DNA from: JABAAI01 sp965261955 | GTDB lineage: Bacteria > Spirochaetota > Leptospiria > Leptospirales > Leptonemataceae | DNA length: 64,000 nucleotides | Direction of reading: 5' to 3' | Assembly: GCA_965261955.1 (NCBI GenBank) | Contig: CBDHEM010000013.1 | Location: forward strand, 248,001 to 312,000 | Shown here: piece after piece, positions 24,171-32,578 of the stretch | How positions within the stretch are numbered: the stretch's first letter is position 1 | Layout: every line of letters starts with the position of its first letter | Made by a program: the position numbers and the translations under genes | The notes under the pieces: model-generated | What the model was told of the DNA's origin: nothing | Seen by the model: the letters and a program-made list of their open reading frames with translations, nothing else | Databases searched by the model: none

Positions 24171-24289
24171 GAAGGGACTGTTGGGAAAAAAATACCAAAG
24201 ACAGAAAGATAATGTTCTAAAACGCCGGTTTAAGGTATTTCAGGTGTAATGTAAATTTTCTTGCTTTTCTGTATTTTGCAACAGTCCCA
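24171..24289. mobile_element. MITE-like element, copy B (both ends intact)
   Basis: Begins gaagggactgttggg and ends gtattttgcaacagtccc. The ends form the inverted repeat typical of the family, and the inner part keeps taaggtatttc. About 119 bases with no coding capacity. Confidence 0.8.
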
Positions 24290-24299
24290 TCTGATATGG

Positions 24300-24337
24300 C
24301 TGTTGGGAACTCCTAGTAGTTGTAGGAATCCCCAACA
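24300..24337. terminator. hairpin upstream of the flagellar export operon
   Basis: A 16-bp imperfect stem, CTGTTGGGAACTCCTA against TAGGAATCCCCAACAG, with a seven-base loop. No T-run follows. It could be a terminator for the upstream gene or a leader structure for fliP, which starts 109 bases later. Confidence 0.4.
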
Positions 24338-24445
24338 GAGACCACTTATGAAATAGTCTAATTTCAGGCAAATCATAAGAAATTTTAGTTTTACTAAGAT
24401 GAAAAAGCCTTGTACTTTTTTCCTGTATTTTTTACATAGGGGATT

Positions 24446-25258
24446 ATGTCTCTTTTATCCAGAGCCCCCCGGATGTACAAGAGAACTTCAGTATTCACCT
24501 TTTTTATAATAGGTCTTTTACTGTCACTCGGAGGGGATCTCTTCGCTCAGTTACCAAATGGTTTTACCATACCTGTGATTGAAGGTGTGCGTGGAGCAAA
24601 AAATGGAGGAGAAGCATCTTTTTCTCTCTTCTTAATACTACTTTTGAGTCTTTTGAGTCTCGCTCCAGCTTTGATTATGATGGTCACTTCTTTTACAAAA
24701 GTTATCATTGTTTTTGATTTTGTACGCCGGGCCTTATCTTTGCAGAATATGCCCCCAAACCAAATTTTATTTGGTCTAGCTATTTTTATTACAGCGTTTA
24801 TTATGGTACCCACAATGAAAGAATTTAATGAAAATTCTTTGCAACCCTACTTAAAAGGTAAAACGGATACAGCTACTTTTTTTAATGAAGGTATCAAGCC
24901 CTTTCGAAAATTTATGATTTCTCAAATAGGGAAAGATGGTGCCAAAGAGGTTGGGCTTTTCGTTTCTTTATCTGGTAAAGATACATCTGAAATTAAAGAC
25001 ATAGAAGATATCGATTCTTATATTCTGATTCCAGCCTTTATGCTTTCAGAAATTAAAAAGGCCTTCATTATCGGAGTATTAGTTTTTATACCTTTTATTG
25101 TCGTAGATTTGGTTGTAGCATCAACGCTTATGTCTATGGGTATGATTATGCTTCCCCCAGCTTTGATTTCTTTGCCGTTCAAAATCATATTATTCATCTT
25201 GGTTGATGGTTGGCATTTGATTACTTATAATCTTGTGCGCTCCTATGGAACTTTGTAA
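24446..25258 (+). CDS. fliP: flagellar export apparatus protein FliP
   Basis: Core subunit of the flagellar type III export gate in the inner membrane. A signal-like N-terminus (about residues 17-36) is followed by the family pattern: LAPALIMMVTSFTKVIIVFD, FVRRALSLQNMPPNQILFGL and AIFITAFIMVPTM. After a periplasmic loop come IPAFMLSEIKKAFIIGVLVF and the conserved MGMIMLPPALISLPFKIILF and LVDGW. Length 270 is usual. It is the first gene of fliP-fliQ-fliR-flhB-flhA; no fliO lies directly before it. The stop codon overlaps the fliQ start (TAATG), a sign of coupled translation. Confidence 0.96.
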   Translation: MSLLSRAPRMYKRTSVFTFFIIGLLLSLGGDLFAQLPNGFTIPVIEGVRGAKNGGEASFSLFLILLLSLLSLAPALIMMVTSFTKVIIVFDFVRRALSLQNMPPNQILFGLAIFITAFIMVPTMKEFNENSLQPYLKGKTDTATFFNEGIKPFRKFMISQIGKDGAKEVGLFVSLSGKDTSEIKDIEDIDSYILIPAFMLSEIKKAFIIGVLVFIPFIVVDLVVASTLMSMGMIMLPPALISLPFKIILFILVDGWHLITYNLVRSYGTL

Positions 25259-25521
25259 TGCTAGAAACTGATGTGATTCAATTGATGCAAGGAGCTCTTT
25301 CTGTGACTCTAAAAGTTGTGGCACCAATTTTATTGTTTAGTATGAGCGTTGGACTTTTGATTTCTGTGATACAAACAACGACTTCCATACAAGAGCAAAC
25401 ACTAACTTTCGTACCCAAGCTCATGGCTATTTTTCTAACAATCGTCTTTTTCTTTGCTTATATGTTGCATACTATTGTAGATTACACTAAAGAAATTTAT
25501 ACAACCATATCAAATTTTTAA
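25258..25521 (+). CDS. fliQ: flagellar export apparatus protein FliQ
   Basis: An 87-residue protein with two membrane helices, the small partner of FliP and FliR in the export gate. It has the typical ISVIQTTTSIQEQTLTFVPK loop between the helices. ATG 25258 overlaps the fliP stop by one base, and fliR starts nine bases after its end. Confidence 0.96.
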   Translation: MLETDVIQLMQGALSVTLKVVAPILLFSMSVGLLISVIQTTTSIQEQTLTFVPKLMAIFLTIVFFFAYMLHTIVDYTKEIYTTISNF

Positions 25522-25529
25522 AAGATCAA

Positions 25530-26345
25530 ATGGAAAATATCGGAGATAATGTTCAATACTTAGGGTTCATTTTAGCACGGATATTGGGGATGTTTTTTGT
25601 AGCTCCTGTTATTTCTTCTAGTGCCATTCGATACAGGATGCGAATGACCATAGCCCTTCTTTTCTCTTTTATTTTATTTCCAGCTGTAGTCAACTCACTC
25701 CCTAACATCCCAAGTTCACCACAGTTGTATGCAATGGAAATTTTTTGTCAAACTATCGTAGGGGTTATCATTGGTTTTTTCATTCTCGTAATCTTTTCAT
25801 CATTTCAGTTAATTGGTGAAGTTTTTTCTATTCAAATGGGTATATCTTTTTCAGAAGTCCTTGATCCTCAATCTCAAACATCACTACCTCTTTTAGGTAT
25901 ACTTCAAAATGCGATTGGGACTCTTATTTTTCTCGCACTGCCCTTCCGTATGGATGGAGAGTACGTGTCAGCTTTTTTGCATATGATACGTTCTGTTGCA
26001 TATTCTTTTAAAGCAGTACCAACTTTCTCTCTTTCAGAAACTATTCAAGGGGGTGTACTCAATTATGCAGATGAGGCTTTTGGTATAATGTTCAGTACAG
26101 CCCTTAAGATAGGTATTCCTCTCATAGGAATTTTATTTATTAGTTCTTTGACTTTAGGAATATTGGGTAAGGCCGCTCCTCAGATGAATTTGATTAGCAT
26201 GGGTATACAAACGAATATAGGCGTAGGCATTTTAGTTTTCATTTTTTTAGTACCTGTGATTATCCCCTTAATGGGCGATTCTTTTGTGATTTTATATGAT
26301 AAGTTAGGGGAGATGTTGCAAACATGGCCAGAGGCCAAATCATAA
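25530..26345 (+). CDS. fliR: flagellar export apparatus protein FliR
   Basis: Third core protein of the export gate, with about six helices over 271 residues. Typical stretches are LARILGMFFVAPVISSSAIR, GEVFSIQMGISFSEVLDPQS and GILGKAAPQMNLISMGIQ (the KxxPQMNxxxxG motif). It completes the FliP5-Q4-R1 complex with its neighbours. The end overlaps the flhB start. Confidence 0.96.
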   Translation: MENIGDNVQYLGFILARILGMFFVAPVISSSAIRYRMRMTIALLFSFILFPAVVNSLPNIPSSPQLYAMEIFCQTIVGVIIGFFILVIFSSFQLIGEVFSIQMGISFSEVLDPQSQTSLPLLGILQNAIGTLIFLALPFRMDGEYVSAFLHMIRSVAYSFKAVPTFSLSETIQGGVLNYADEAFGIMFSTALKIGIPLIGILFISSLTLGILGKAAPQMNLISMGIQTNIGVGILVFIFLVPVIIPLMGDSFVILYDKLGEMLQTWPEAKS

Positions 26346-27487
26346 TGCGAAGTGAGTATTTAGTAAAAAAGAAGAATTTCATTTTTTATGATCTACAGCG
26401 ATTTTCTGCTGCAGACGAAGGACGTACAGAGCTCCCTAGTGAAAGGCGCCGTAGAGAAGAAAGAGAACGCGGGAATGTCCCTCGTTCCCAAGAGATTGTT
26501 TCAGCAGCTGTTTTAGTGGGTGGTATCACTATATTGTTTTTTAGCGGAAAACAAATATATGGATCTATTCAGAATGTCTTTCAATTTTATCTCAACTTAG
26601 ATTTTTCTTCCACAGCAATGTTTACTAGTGTTGGGAGTATTCGTCATTTTATTTTAGATATTGGTGTACAAGTGGCCAAGATCGTTGCTCCTATACTCAC
26701 AGTCGGAATAATCATGGGGCTTGCCGGGAATATATTCCAATTTGGATTATTATTTACCATGTATCCCTTGGGCATACGTTGGCAAAAGATACGTCCAGAT
26801 TTTCGTCGTATTTTACCGGGTCGTCGCACTCTTTTTAGCTTAGGGAAAGTTTTGCTACAAGTTGTTTTCATTAGTGGTGCTGCTTATGTTGTGATTGTGG
26901 ATGATTACACTCCCATGTTGAAGACGGCGGATATGGGCCTTAGCCAAGCCATATTTTTATTTGCACGAGTAGCTTTTAAGTTACTTGTTATTGCTGCCTT
27001 TGTTTTAGCCCTTGTTTCTATACCAGATTTTTTGTATCAGCGATTTGAATACATTGAAAACCTTAAAGTGACTTTTTCTGAAGCGAAAAGGGAGAAAAAG
27101 GATGAAGAAGGGGACCAGCTCATACGTCAAAGGCAAAGAGATCGTGCTTATGAAATGCGAAAACAGCAAAGCATGCTTCAAGAAGTAACTACGGCGGATG
27201 TATTAGTTACGAATCCTACACACTTTGCTGTAGGTTTAAAGTACAAGCCTTCAGTGAGCCCAGCGCCTCTTGTTGTTGCAAAAGGAAGTGATCATCTTGC
27301 TTTTATTATTCGTAATATTGCACGCGAAAATGGCGTACACATTGAAGAGAACCCACCACTGGCTAGGGCATTATATGAAGAAGTAGAAATAGGTCAGGAG
27401 ATACCAGAGACTCTTTATAGAGTAGTCAGCCTAGTTTTTTCTAGGCTGAGTCGATTTAAAGATATGGGGGCTAAGACGGGTGTTTGA
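26345..27487 (+). CDS. flhB: flagellar export switch protein FlhB
   Basis: Controls substrate switching of the export apparatus by self-cleavage. The self-cleavage site is intact in VLVTNPTHFAVGLKY (NPTH). Four helices precede the cytoplasmic domain, with the linker SEAKREKKDEEGDQLIRQRQ. ATG 26345 is chosen because it overlaps the fliR stop as TAATG; ATG 26324 in the same frame would add seven residues. The family start AADEGRTELPSERRRREERE is in place. It is co-transcribed with fliR and flhA. Confidence 0.95.
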   Translation: MRSEYLVKKKNFIFYDLQRFSAADEGRTELPSERRRREERERGNVPRSQEIVSAAVLVGGITILFFSGKQIYGSIQNVFQFYLNLDFSSTAMFTSVGSIRHFILDIGVQVAKIVAPILTVGIIMGLAGNIFQFGLLFTMYPLGIRWQKIRPDFRRILPGRRTLFSLGKVLLQVVFISGAAYVVIVDDYTPMLKTADMGLSQAIFLFARVAFKLLVIAAFVLALVSIPDFLYQRFEYIENLKVTFSEAKREKKDEEGDQLIRQRQRDRAYEMRKQQSMLQEVTTADVLVTNPTHFAVGLKYKPSVSPAPLVVAKGSDHLAFIIRNIARENGVHIEENPPLARALYEEVEIGQEIPETLYRVVSLVFSRLSRFKDMGAKTGV

Positions 27488-29645
27488 AAATATAAAAAGG
27501 CAACTACAGAGTAGTGATGCTGCTTTGGGGTTGGGCTTACTTTTTATTCTTGTTCTTATTATCATTCCCTTGCCGGGTTATATTTTAGATGGCCTGATCA
27601 CGATCTCTTTCGTTTTTGCTATTCTGATCATGATGACATCTTTGGCATCAAAAAATCCTGCAGATTTTTCTGTTTTTCCCACTCTACTTTTGATTACAAC
27701 AATCTATCGTTTGGCTTTGAATGTTTCTACAACTCGTATGATACTCACAAAGGGAGCTGGAGCGAGTTCAAGCATTATTGAAGTTTTTGGAACATTTGTG
27801 GTGGGTGGTGGTGGAGATTCAGGTAGTTATATTATTGGAATTATTATCTTTTTGATTCTAACTTTAGTTCAGGTTTTGGTAATCACAAAAGGCTCTACTC
27901 GTGTTTCAGAAGTTGCCGCCCGTTTTGCCTTGGATTCTTTACCCGGTAAACAGCTAGCGATCGATTCTGATTTGGCGGCGGGTTATATCAACGAAGAGAC
28001 AGCACGAAAAAGACGAGAAAAATTACAAAGAGAGATGGGTTTTTATGGTGCGATGGATGGTGCATCTAAATTTGTTCAAGGCGATGTACGCTTTGGTCTA
28101 GTTATGATTGTAATCAATATACTTGGAGGTTTAATTGTTGGGACAAGTATTCGTGGAGAAAGTATTACAGCGGCATTAGATATTTACACCCGTTTCACCA
28201 TAGGAGATGGTCTTGTTTCAGCTATACCAGCTCTTTTAATTTCTTCTGCTACAGGTATTATTGTTTCTCGTTCTGTTGGTGGTGAAAGCCTACCTGACGA
28301 TTTGAAGAAGGAGCTCTTTTCGAATCCTCGTACTCTTTATATGGTGGGGGGAATTATAGCTGTAGCTAGTCTGATCCCAGGATTACCTTTTTTTGTGATG
28401 TTCGCTATTGGCTCGCTAATATTATTTTCAGCTTATCAGTTTGATAAAAATATCCAAGAAGAAAAACCAGATTCAAAAAGTGCGAAAGAAAATGCCACTG
28501 ATCAACAACCAGAAACCTATTTAGAGCATCTTCGTTCAGAAACTCTGGAAGTAGAAATCGGTTATAACCTAGTGCCTCTAGTCGATAAATCTACAGGTGG
28601 TACTCTCCTAGATCAAATATCTCGTCTTCGTAAACGCTTTGCTAGAGAAAAAGGTTTGATTGTCCCTCCGGTTAGAGTACGCGATAACATGGGTTTACAA
28701 CCCAATGAATATTTGATTCGCTTACAAGGGAGTCAAATTGGCAAAGCAAGTGTGGAACCTGAGAAGCTTATGGCCATTGATACAGGAAGAGTCACAACAA
28801 AACTTTCAAAAGAGAAGTATGGAGAACCTTTTCCAGAACCAACTTACCAATTGGATGCATATTGGATCGGGTTAGATCAAAAAGCTAGCACGGAAACAGC
28901 AGGGTATGATGTTGTAGATTGTTCTACTGTGATCGCGACTCATCTTTCCAATATCATTCAAAAAAATAGTGCAGAGGTTATGGGACGTCGCGAGATAAAA
29001 AGTATTTTAGATAGTCTACGGGAACATGATCCTATTATAGTGGATGAGGTACTTACAGAAAAGAAAATTAGCATAGGAAAGATACAGGCCATTTTACAGA
29101 ATTTGTTAAAAGAAGATGTGGCCATTCGAAATATGGTGCGTATACTTGAAATTATTGCAGATACAACTGATCGTCTCCAAGGGGATCTTCACCTTTTGAG
29201 TGAAGCCATCCGGCAAAATTTGCGTCGTCAAATCATGGAAGATATACTTACAGATAAAGTTGATAAAAAAGAAATCCATTGTATTACGATGGACCCATCT
29301 GTGGAACGCATATTACGTAATGGTATTCATCGTGATCCAGAAGAAGGTTTTATTATTGCTCTCCATCCGGAATTTCAAGAAATTTTACACAGTGTACTTG
29401 TGGAAAAATATCAAAAAGCCCAGCAAGAAGGTCACCAGTCAATCTTTCTTTGTAGTTCCAGTGTGCGTGCGGGTCTTTTTCGTATTTTGGAGAGAATACT
29501 CACTTCGCATCACTTTTCTGTTTTAGCTCACGAGGAGATACCTCCCGATATTTCCGTGAAGGTTATTGGAAATGTCGCCATACCAGAAAAAAATCCGACT
29601 ACCCATCCGACGACTACTCCAGCGACTATGACCCCCACAAATTGA
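27480..29645 (+). CDS. flhA: flagellar export protein FlhA
   Basis: Largest part of the export gate, forming the nonameric ring that binds chaperone-substrate complexes. The N-terminal eight helices include IIPLPGYILDGLITISFVFA, the FHIPEP-like region LALNVSTTRMIL, and KGSTRVSEVAARFALDSLPG followed by KQLAIDSDLAAG. The soluble domain starts at about residue 350. GTG 27480 overlaps the flhB end by eight bases. At 721 residues it is slightly long because of a Thr/Pro-rich tail (TTHPTTTPATMTP). Confidence 0.96.
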   Translation: MFENIKRQLQSSDAALGLGLLFILVLIIIPLPGYILDGLITISFVFAILIMMTSLASKNPADFSVFPTLLLITTIYRLALNVSTTRMILTKGAGASSSIIEVFGTFVVGGGGDSGSYIIGIIIFLILTLVQVLVITKGSTRVSEVAARFALDSLPGKQLAIDSDLAAGYINEETARKRREKLQREMGFYGAMDGASKFVQGDVRFGLVMIVINILGGLIVGTSIRGESITAALDIYTRFTIGDGLVSAIPALLISSATGIIVSRSVGGESLPDDLKKELFSNPRTLYMVGGIIAVASLIPGLPFFVMFAIGSLILFSAYQFDKNIQEEKPDSKSAKENATDQQPETYLEHLRSETLEVEIGYNLVPLVDKSTGGTLLDQISRLRKRFAREKGLIVPPVRVRDNMGLQPNEYLIRLQGSQIGKASVEPEKLMAIDTGRVTTKLSKEKYGEPFPEPTYQLDAYWIGLDQKASTETAGYDVVDCSTVIATHLSNIIQKNSAEVMGRREIKSILDSLREHDPIIVDEVLTEKKISIGKIQAILQNLLKEDVAIRNMVRILEIIADTTDRLQGDLHLLSEAIRQNLRRQIMEDILTDKVDKKEIHCITMDPSVERILRNGIHRDPEEGFIIALHPEFQEILHSVLVEKYQKAQQEGHQSIFLCSSSVRAGLFRILERILTSHHFSVLAHEEIPPDISVKVIGNVAIPEKNPTTHPTTTPATMTPTN

Positions 29646-29660
29646 GAAAAGTGTGAATGG

Positions 29661-31310
29661 CTATCTATTGGAAGAGCAAGTGATTTGATTTGTTTTTATT
29701 TGATTTGCTTTCTGAGAATTCGCAAAGTCATCGACTTGCGTTGTGGGCATAAGCTGAGCTAATAGAACATTTTTTATTTGCAAAAAACGTGAACTTACTT
29801 TTTGAATACTTTTGGATGTGACTCTATCCAAATCTGCATTATATTGAAAGAGAATACGATAATCTGAAGTGAGTGTTTCGAAATAGCTAAGTAAATCAGC
29901 AAGAGACGCATTGCTTTGGAAACTATTTATGAGTTCCAGACGTTCTCGCTTACGAGCTAGAAACAACTCATCCTCGCTTGGCCCTTCTTTCTGTATCTTA
30001 ACCAATTCGTCTAATATTAGAGTTTTTATTTTTTCTAGAGGCGTATTGGGACTTGCTTCTGCTCCAATAAAAAATAAATTTTCAGCTCGCTCACCAATCA
30101 CACCATTTTTGGCAAAGACACTGACTGCTACTTTTTCTTGTACAATTAATCTTTTATGTAGGCGCGTTTCTGTACTCCCGGCTAGAATTTCACTGAGTAC
30201 TTCTAAGTGGAGGTTGATAGGATGAGGTATGGGTGGTTTGAGCCAAGCCATATAAATGGTCGAACTTTTTCCGCCATTACACTCTAAAATGAGTGGAGGG
30301 GATGTTTGAATTTTTTTAGGCTTTTTGGAGATGGGAATATATTTGGATGGTAAATGTGTAAAATACTTTTGAACGATTTTTTTTGTTTTTTCTATATGAA
30401 TATTTCCTACAATTGCGATAACCGTATTATTTGGGGCATAGTATTTTTTATAAAATTTCATGGCTTGCTCATAGTTAAGAAACTGAATGCTCTTCATGGG
30501 ACCAATGACAGGATGGCCGTAGGGATGGTTACCATAAATACCCTTACGAAATTTTTCCCAAAAAGCAGAACGTATATTGTTTTCCACTCGCATGCGCCGC
30601 TCTTCTCTCACAACTTCTCGCTCCGTATAGAAATCACGTAAAACGGCATTTTGCATACGATCCGCTTCAAGGCGTGCCCATACTTCAAGACGATTGACTG
30701 GAATATTCACCTGATAGTTTGTGAAATCTGAACTTGTGTAGGCATTATAACCACGTGCTCCGTTTAGAGCGTAAATATAGGCATCTTGCTCTGGAATCAC
30801 AAAAGTGCGACTTTGATGGTTCAGTATCTGTAAACGTCGTTGCCATTTATCAATTTCTCTTTGAGCTATTTTAGCTTGTTTTGTTTTTCCTTTTTCTTCA
30901 AATTGTTTCTTTTTTCTCCGCCAGTTATCTAGTTTACTTGCATAGCGTACACCCAATTGAAGATATTTTTTCTCTTTAGCAAAGTTACGAGTACCAACAA
31001 GACGTGTGCCTTTAAAAAGCATGTGTTCTAGCATATGGGCGATGCCAAAGTTTTCTTTCTTTTCATCATAGGAACCCACTCGAAATTTTATATAAGCAGC
31101 AGCGACAGGAGCCGTACCCCTTTTCATTAGTATAAGGCGTAGACCATTTTTAAGTTTCACATAGTGTATTTTTTTTTCAAAATTTAAAAAAATACTCTTC
31201 AGGCTCTTATCCCTCTTCACTTCACTAAAAGAAGTTGTGAGGGGAAGGGAAATAAGAACAATAAACCAGAAATAAAAAAGAACGGAAAAAGGCAAAGCAG
31301 GCATCTGCAA
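29661..31310 (-). CDS. M16-family zinc metalloprotease (secreted)
   Basis: Pitrilysin-type peptidase. An N-terminal hydrophobic signal (about residues 8-28) suggests export to the periplasm. The inverted zinc motif is HMLEH (His92, Glu95, His96) in FGIAHMLEHMLFKGT. A Lys/Arg-rich insert of about 45 residues follows, then the second metal-ligand region EREVVREERRMRVENN. The C-terminal half matches the inactive M16 domain (YYAPNNTVIAIVGNI, AKNGVIGERAENLF). The length of 549 is that of a two-domain half-barrel. It lies convergent to flhA, 15 bases away. Confidence 0.88.
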   Translation of the reverse strand: MQMPALPFSVLFYFWFIVLISLPLTTSFSEVKRDKSLKSIFLNFEKKIHYVKLKNGLRLILMKRGTAPVAAAYIKFRVGSYDEKKENFGIAHMLEHMLFKGTRLVGTRNFAKEKKYLQLGVRYASKLDNWRRKKKQFEEKGKTKQAKIAQREIDKWQRRLQILNHQSRTFVIPEQDAYIYALNGARGYNAYTSSDFTNYQVNIPVNRLEVWARLEADRMQNAVLRDFYTEREVVREERRMRVENNIRSAFWEKFRKGIYGNHPYGHPVIGPMKSIQFLNYEQAMKFYKKYYAPNNTVIAIVGNIHIEKTKKIVQKYFTHLPSKYIPISKKPKKIQTSPPLILECNGGKSSTIYMAWLKPPIPHPINLHLEVLSEILAGSTETRLHKRLIVQEKVAVSVFAKNGVIGERAENLFFIGAEASPNTPLEKIKTLILDELVKIQKEGPSEDELFLARKRERLELINSFQSNASLADLLSYFETLTSDYRILFQYNADLDRVTSKSIQKVSSRFLQIKNVLLAQLMPTTQVDDFANSQKANQIKTNQITCSSNR

Positions 31311-31554
31311 CAGTAAATGATAAGTAGCATGATTGTAGTCAAGGACTTTGGTGCCTTGTGTATCGGGAGGGGGTAGGACGGCAGAATAGTATGCGCAGGA
31401 TAGTCGGGTGTCGGGATGGAAATGAATGAAAATGTCCCTGAATCGGCCGTTTTAGGCCTTTTTTGCACACTATTTAGGTAAGCTTGAAAAAGGCACTATA
31501 TTCAGAAAATGCCATAACCCATACTTCCTTTTTTAAGGAAAAATCAGTCAGATA

Positions 31555-32480
31555 TTACAGAATAAATTTAAGCCAAGAAAAAGCTTTTAGCCATTTTCTC
31601 ATATTAAAGCCAGCACCTAGTAAAACCGCATACCTCTTATCACCTTCTTGCGTTAAGAGGTGATTTCTTCGTACACCTCAACATATATTCTTCATGTGAC
31701 CAATGATGGTTTCAATGGCTGCTCTTCTTTTCATCCACTTGCGTAAACTACGTTTCATTTTTTTCTTCTTCTTTGCGCCAACAATGTAAACTGTTATCCC
31801 ATCTTTAACTTTCGCTCCTCTATAACCTCTATCCACAAAAACTTCTTTTACGCTTAATGAATTGGGTAAAAACCTTTCTACCTGTTCTATAGGCGATCCG
31901 TATGGCCGATCCGTATGGTCGATCCGATGGTAATGTATGCCCATCAAAAGGATTGCCGTGTTTTACCAGCGCGCCTAAAACAAAGTTATCTTGACTACTT
32001 GCCACGTAACTCGGCTTACATCCAAATTCATACGTCTCATGGGTTTTTCCCTTAGAGATGCTTTCTACTTCCGACGCATGTAAACTATAAACTTTGTTTT
32101 TGCCATCCTTGTTTTGATCGTAAAGACGGTGAAGAAGGCATAAAGAAGAGTTATAATTTTTATGTAAATCCATAGAATGCTATTTACGCTCTACATCCCA
32201 TGAAACACGGCCAAAATAGGTTTTTAAGCTCTTTAGCTCACGCCTTACAAGCCTGTATTTACGTCCTCTAAAAAAAAGTATCGGCTCTGCATTCATAATG
32301 ACCTTTTAGATAAACGAGAATAACTTTGGCGAAGACGAATATTATTTCTCTTAGCCTTTTTATTTGGGCTAGCATAGGGAAGCTCTGAAAAAGAATACTC
32401 GAAAAACACAGGCTTTTGAACACCTTTTCGCAAAACCTTGCGATTATGGGTACTACTTTTTACTTCAGAATAACTTATAA
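31555..32480 (-). pseudogene. IS5-family transposase pseudogene, second type
   Basis: Pieces of one transposase on the minus strand: RNNIRLRQSYSRLSKRSL (about 32290-32370); RGRKYRLVRRELKSLKTYFG and RVSWDVER, then TAG; NKVYSLHASEVESISKGKTH, then YEFGCKPSYVASSQDNFVLG and ALVKHGNPFDGHTL (31945-32140); then in another frame EQVERFLPNSLSVKEVFVDR, GYRGAKVKDG and KKMKRSLRKWMKRRAAIETI. A TGA follows at 31678, then RRNHLLTQEGDKRYAVLLGA ending at 31555. A 13-base repeat (gatccgtatggcc, about 31895-31926) sits at the frame break. It is distinct from the 10.5-kb relic. Confidence 0.85.
31893..31930. repeat. 13-bp tandem repeat inside transposase relic
   Basis: gatccgtatggcc / gatccgtatggtc, about 2.5 copies, exactly where the transposase frame shifts after GNPFDGHTL. 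Confidence 0.8.
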
Positions 32481-32527
32481 ATGCGAAGGATACATAGTAC
32501 TCTGGTTTTTCAAGGCTGACTAGTTAT

Positions 32528-32564
32528 CCCCTTTGCATATAAAGCCTAGGCTTTATGCAAAGGG
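32528..32564. terminator. hairpin downstream of glmS
   Basis: Near-perfect palindrome CCCTTTGCATAAAGCC / GGCTTTATATGCAAAGGG just past the glmS stop (minus strand). The stem is strong but there is no T-run after it. Confidence 0.6.
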
Positions 32565-32578
32565 TGCACAATTGTATT

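Noticed and set aside
24157..24178. Short hairpin gtcccttttatgaagggac as a terminator
   Set aside because: The stem includes the left end of MITE copy B and no T-run follows, so it is probably part of the element's boundary.
29200..29526. 108-residue ORF inside flhA
   Set aside because: It lies wholly within the flhA reading frame in another phase, and FlhA homology is continuous over it.
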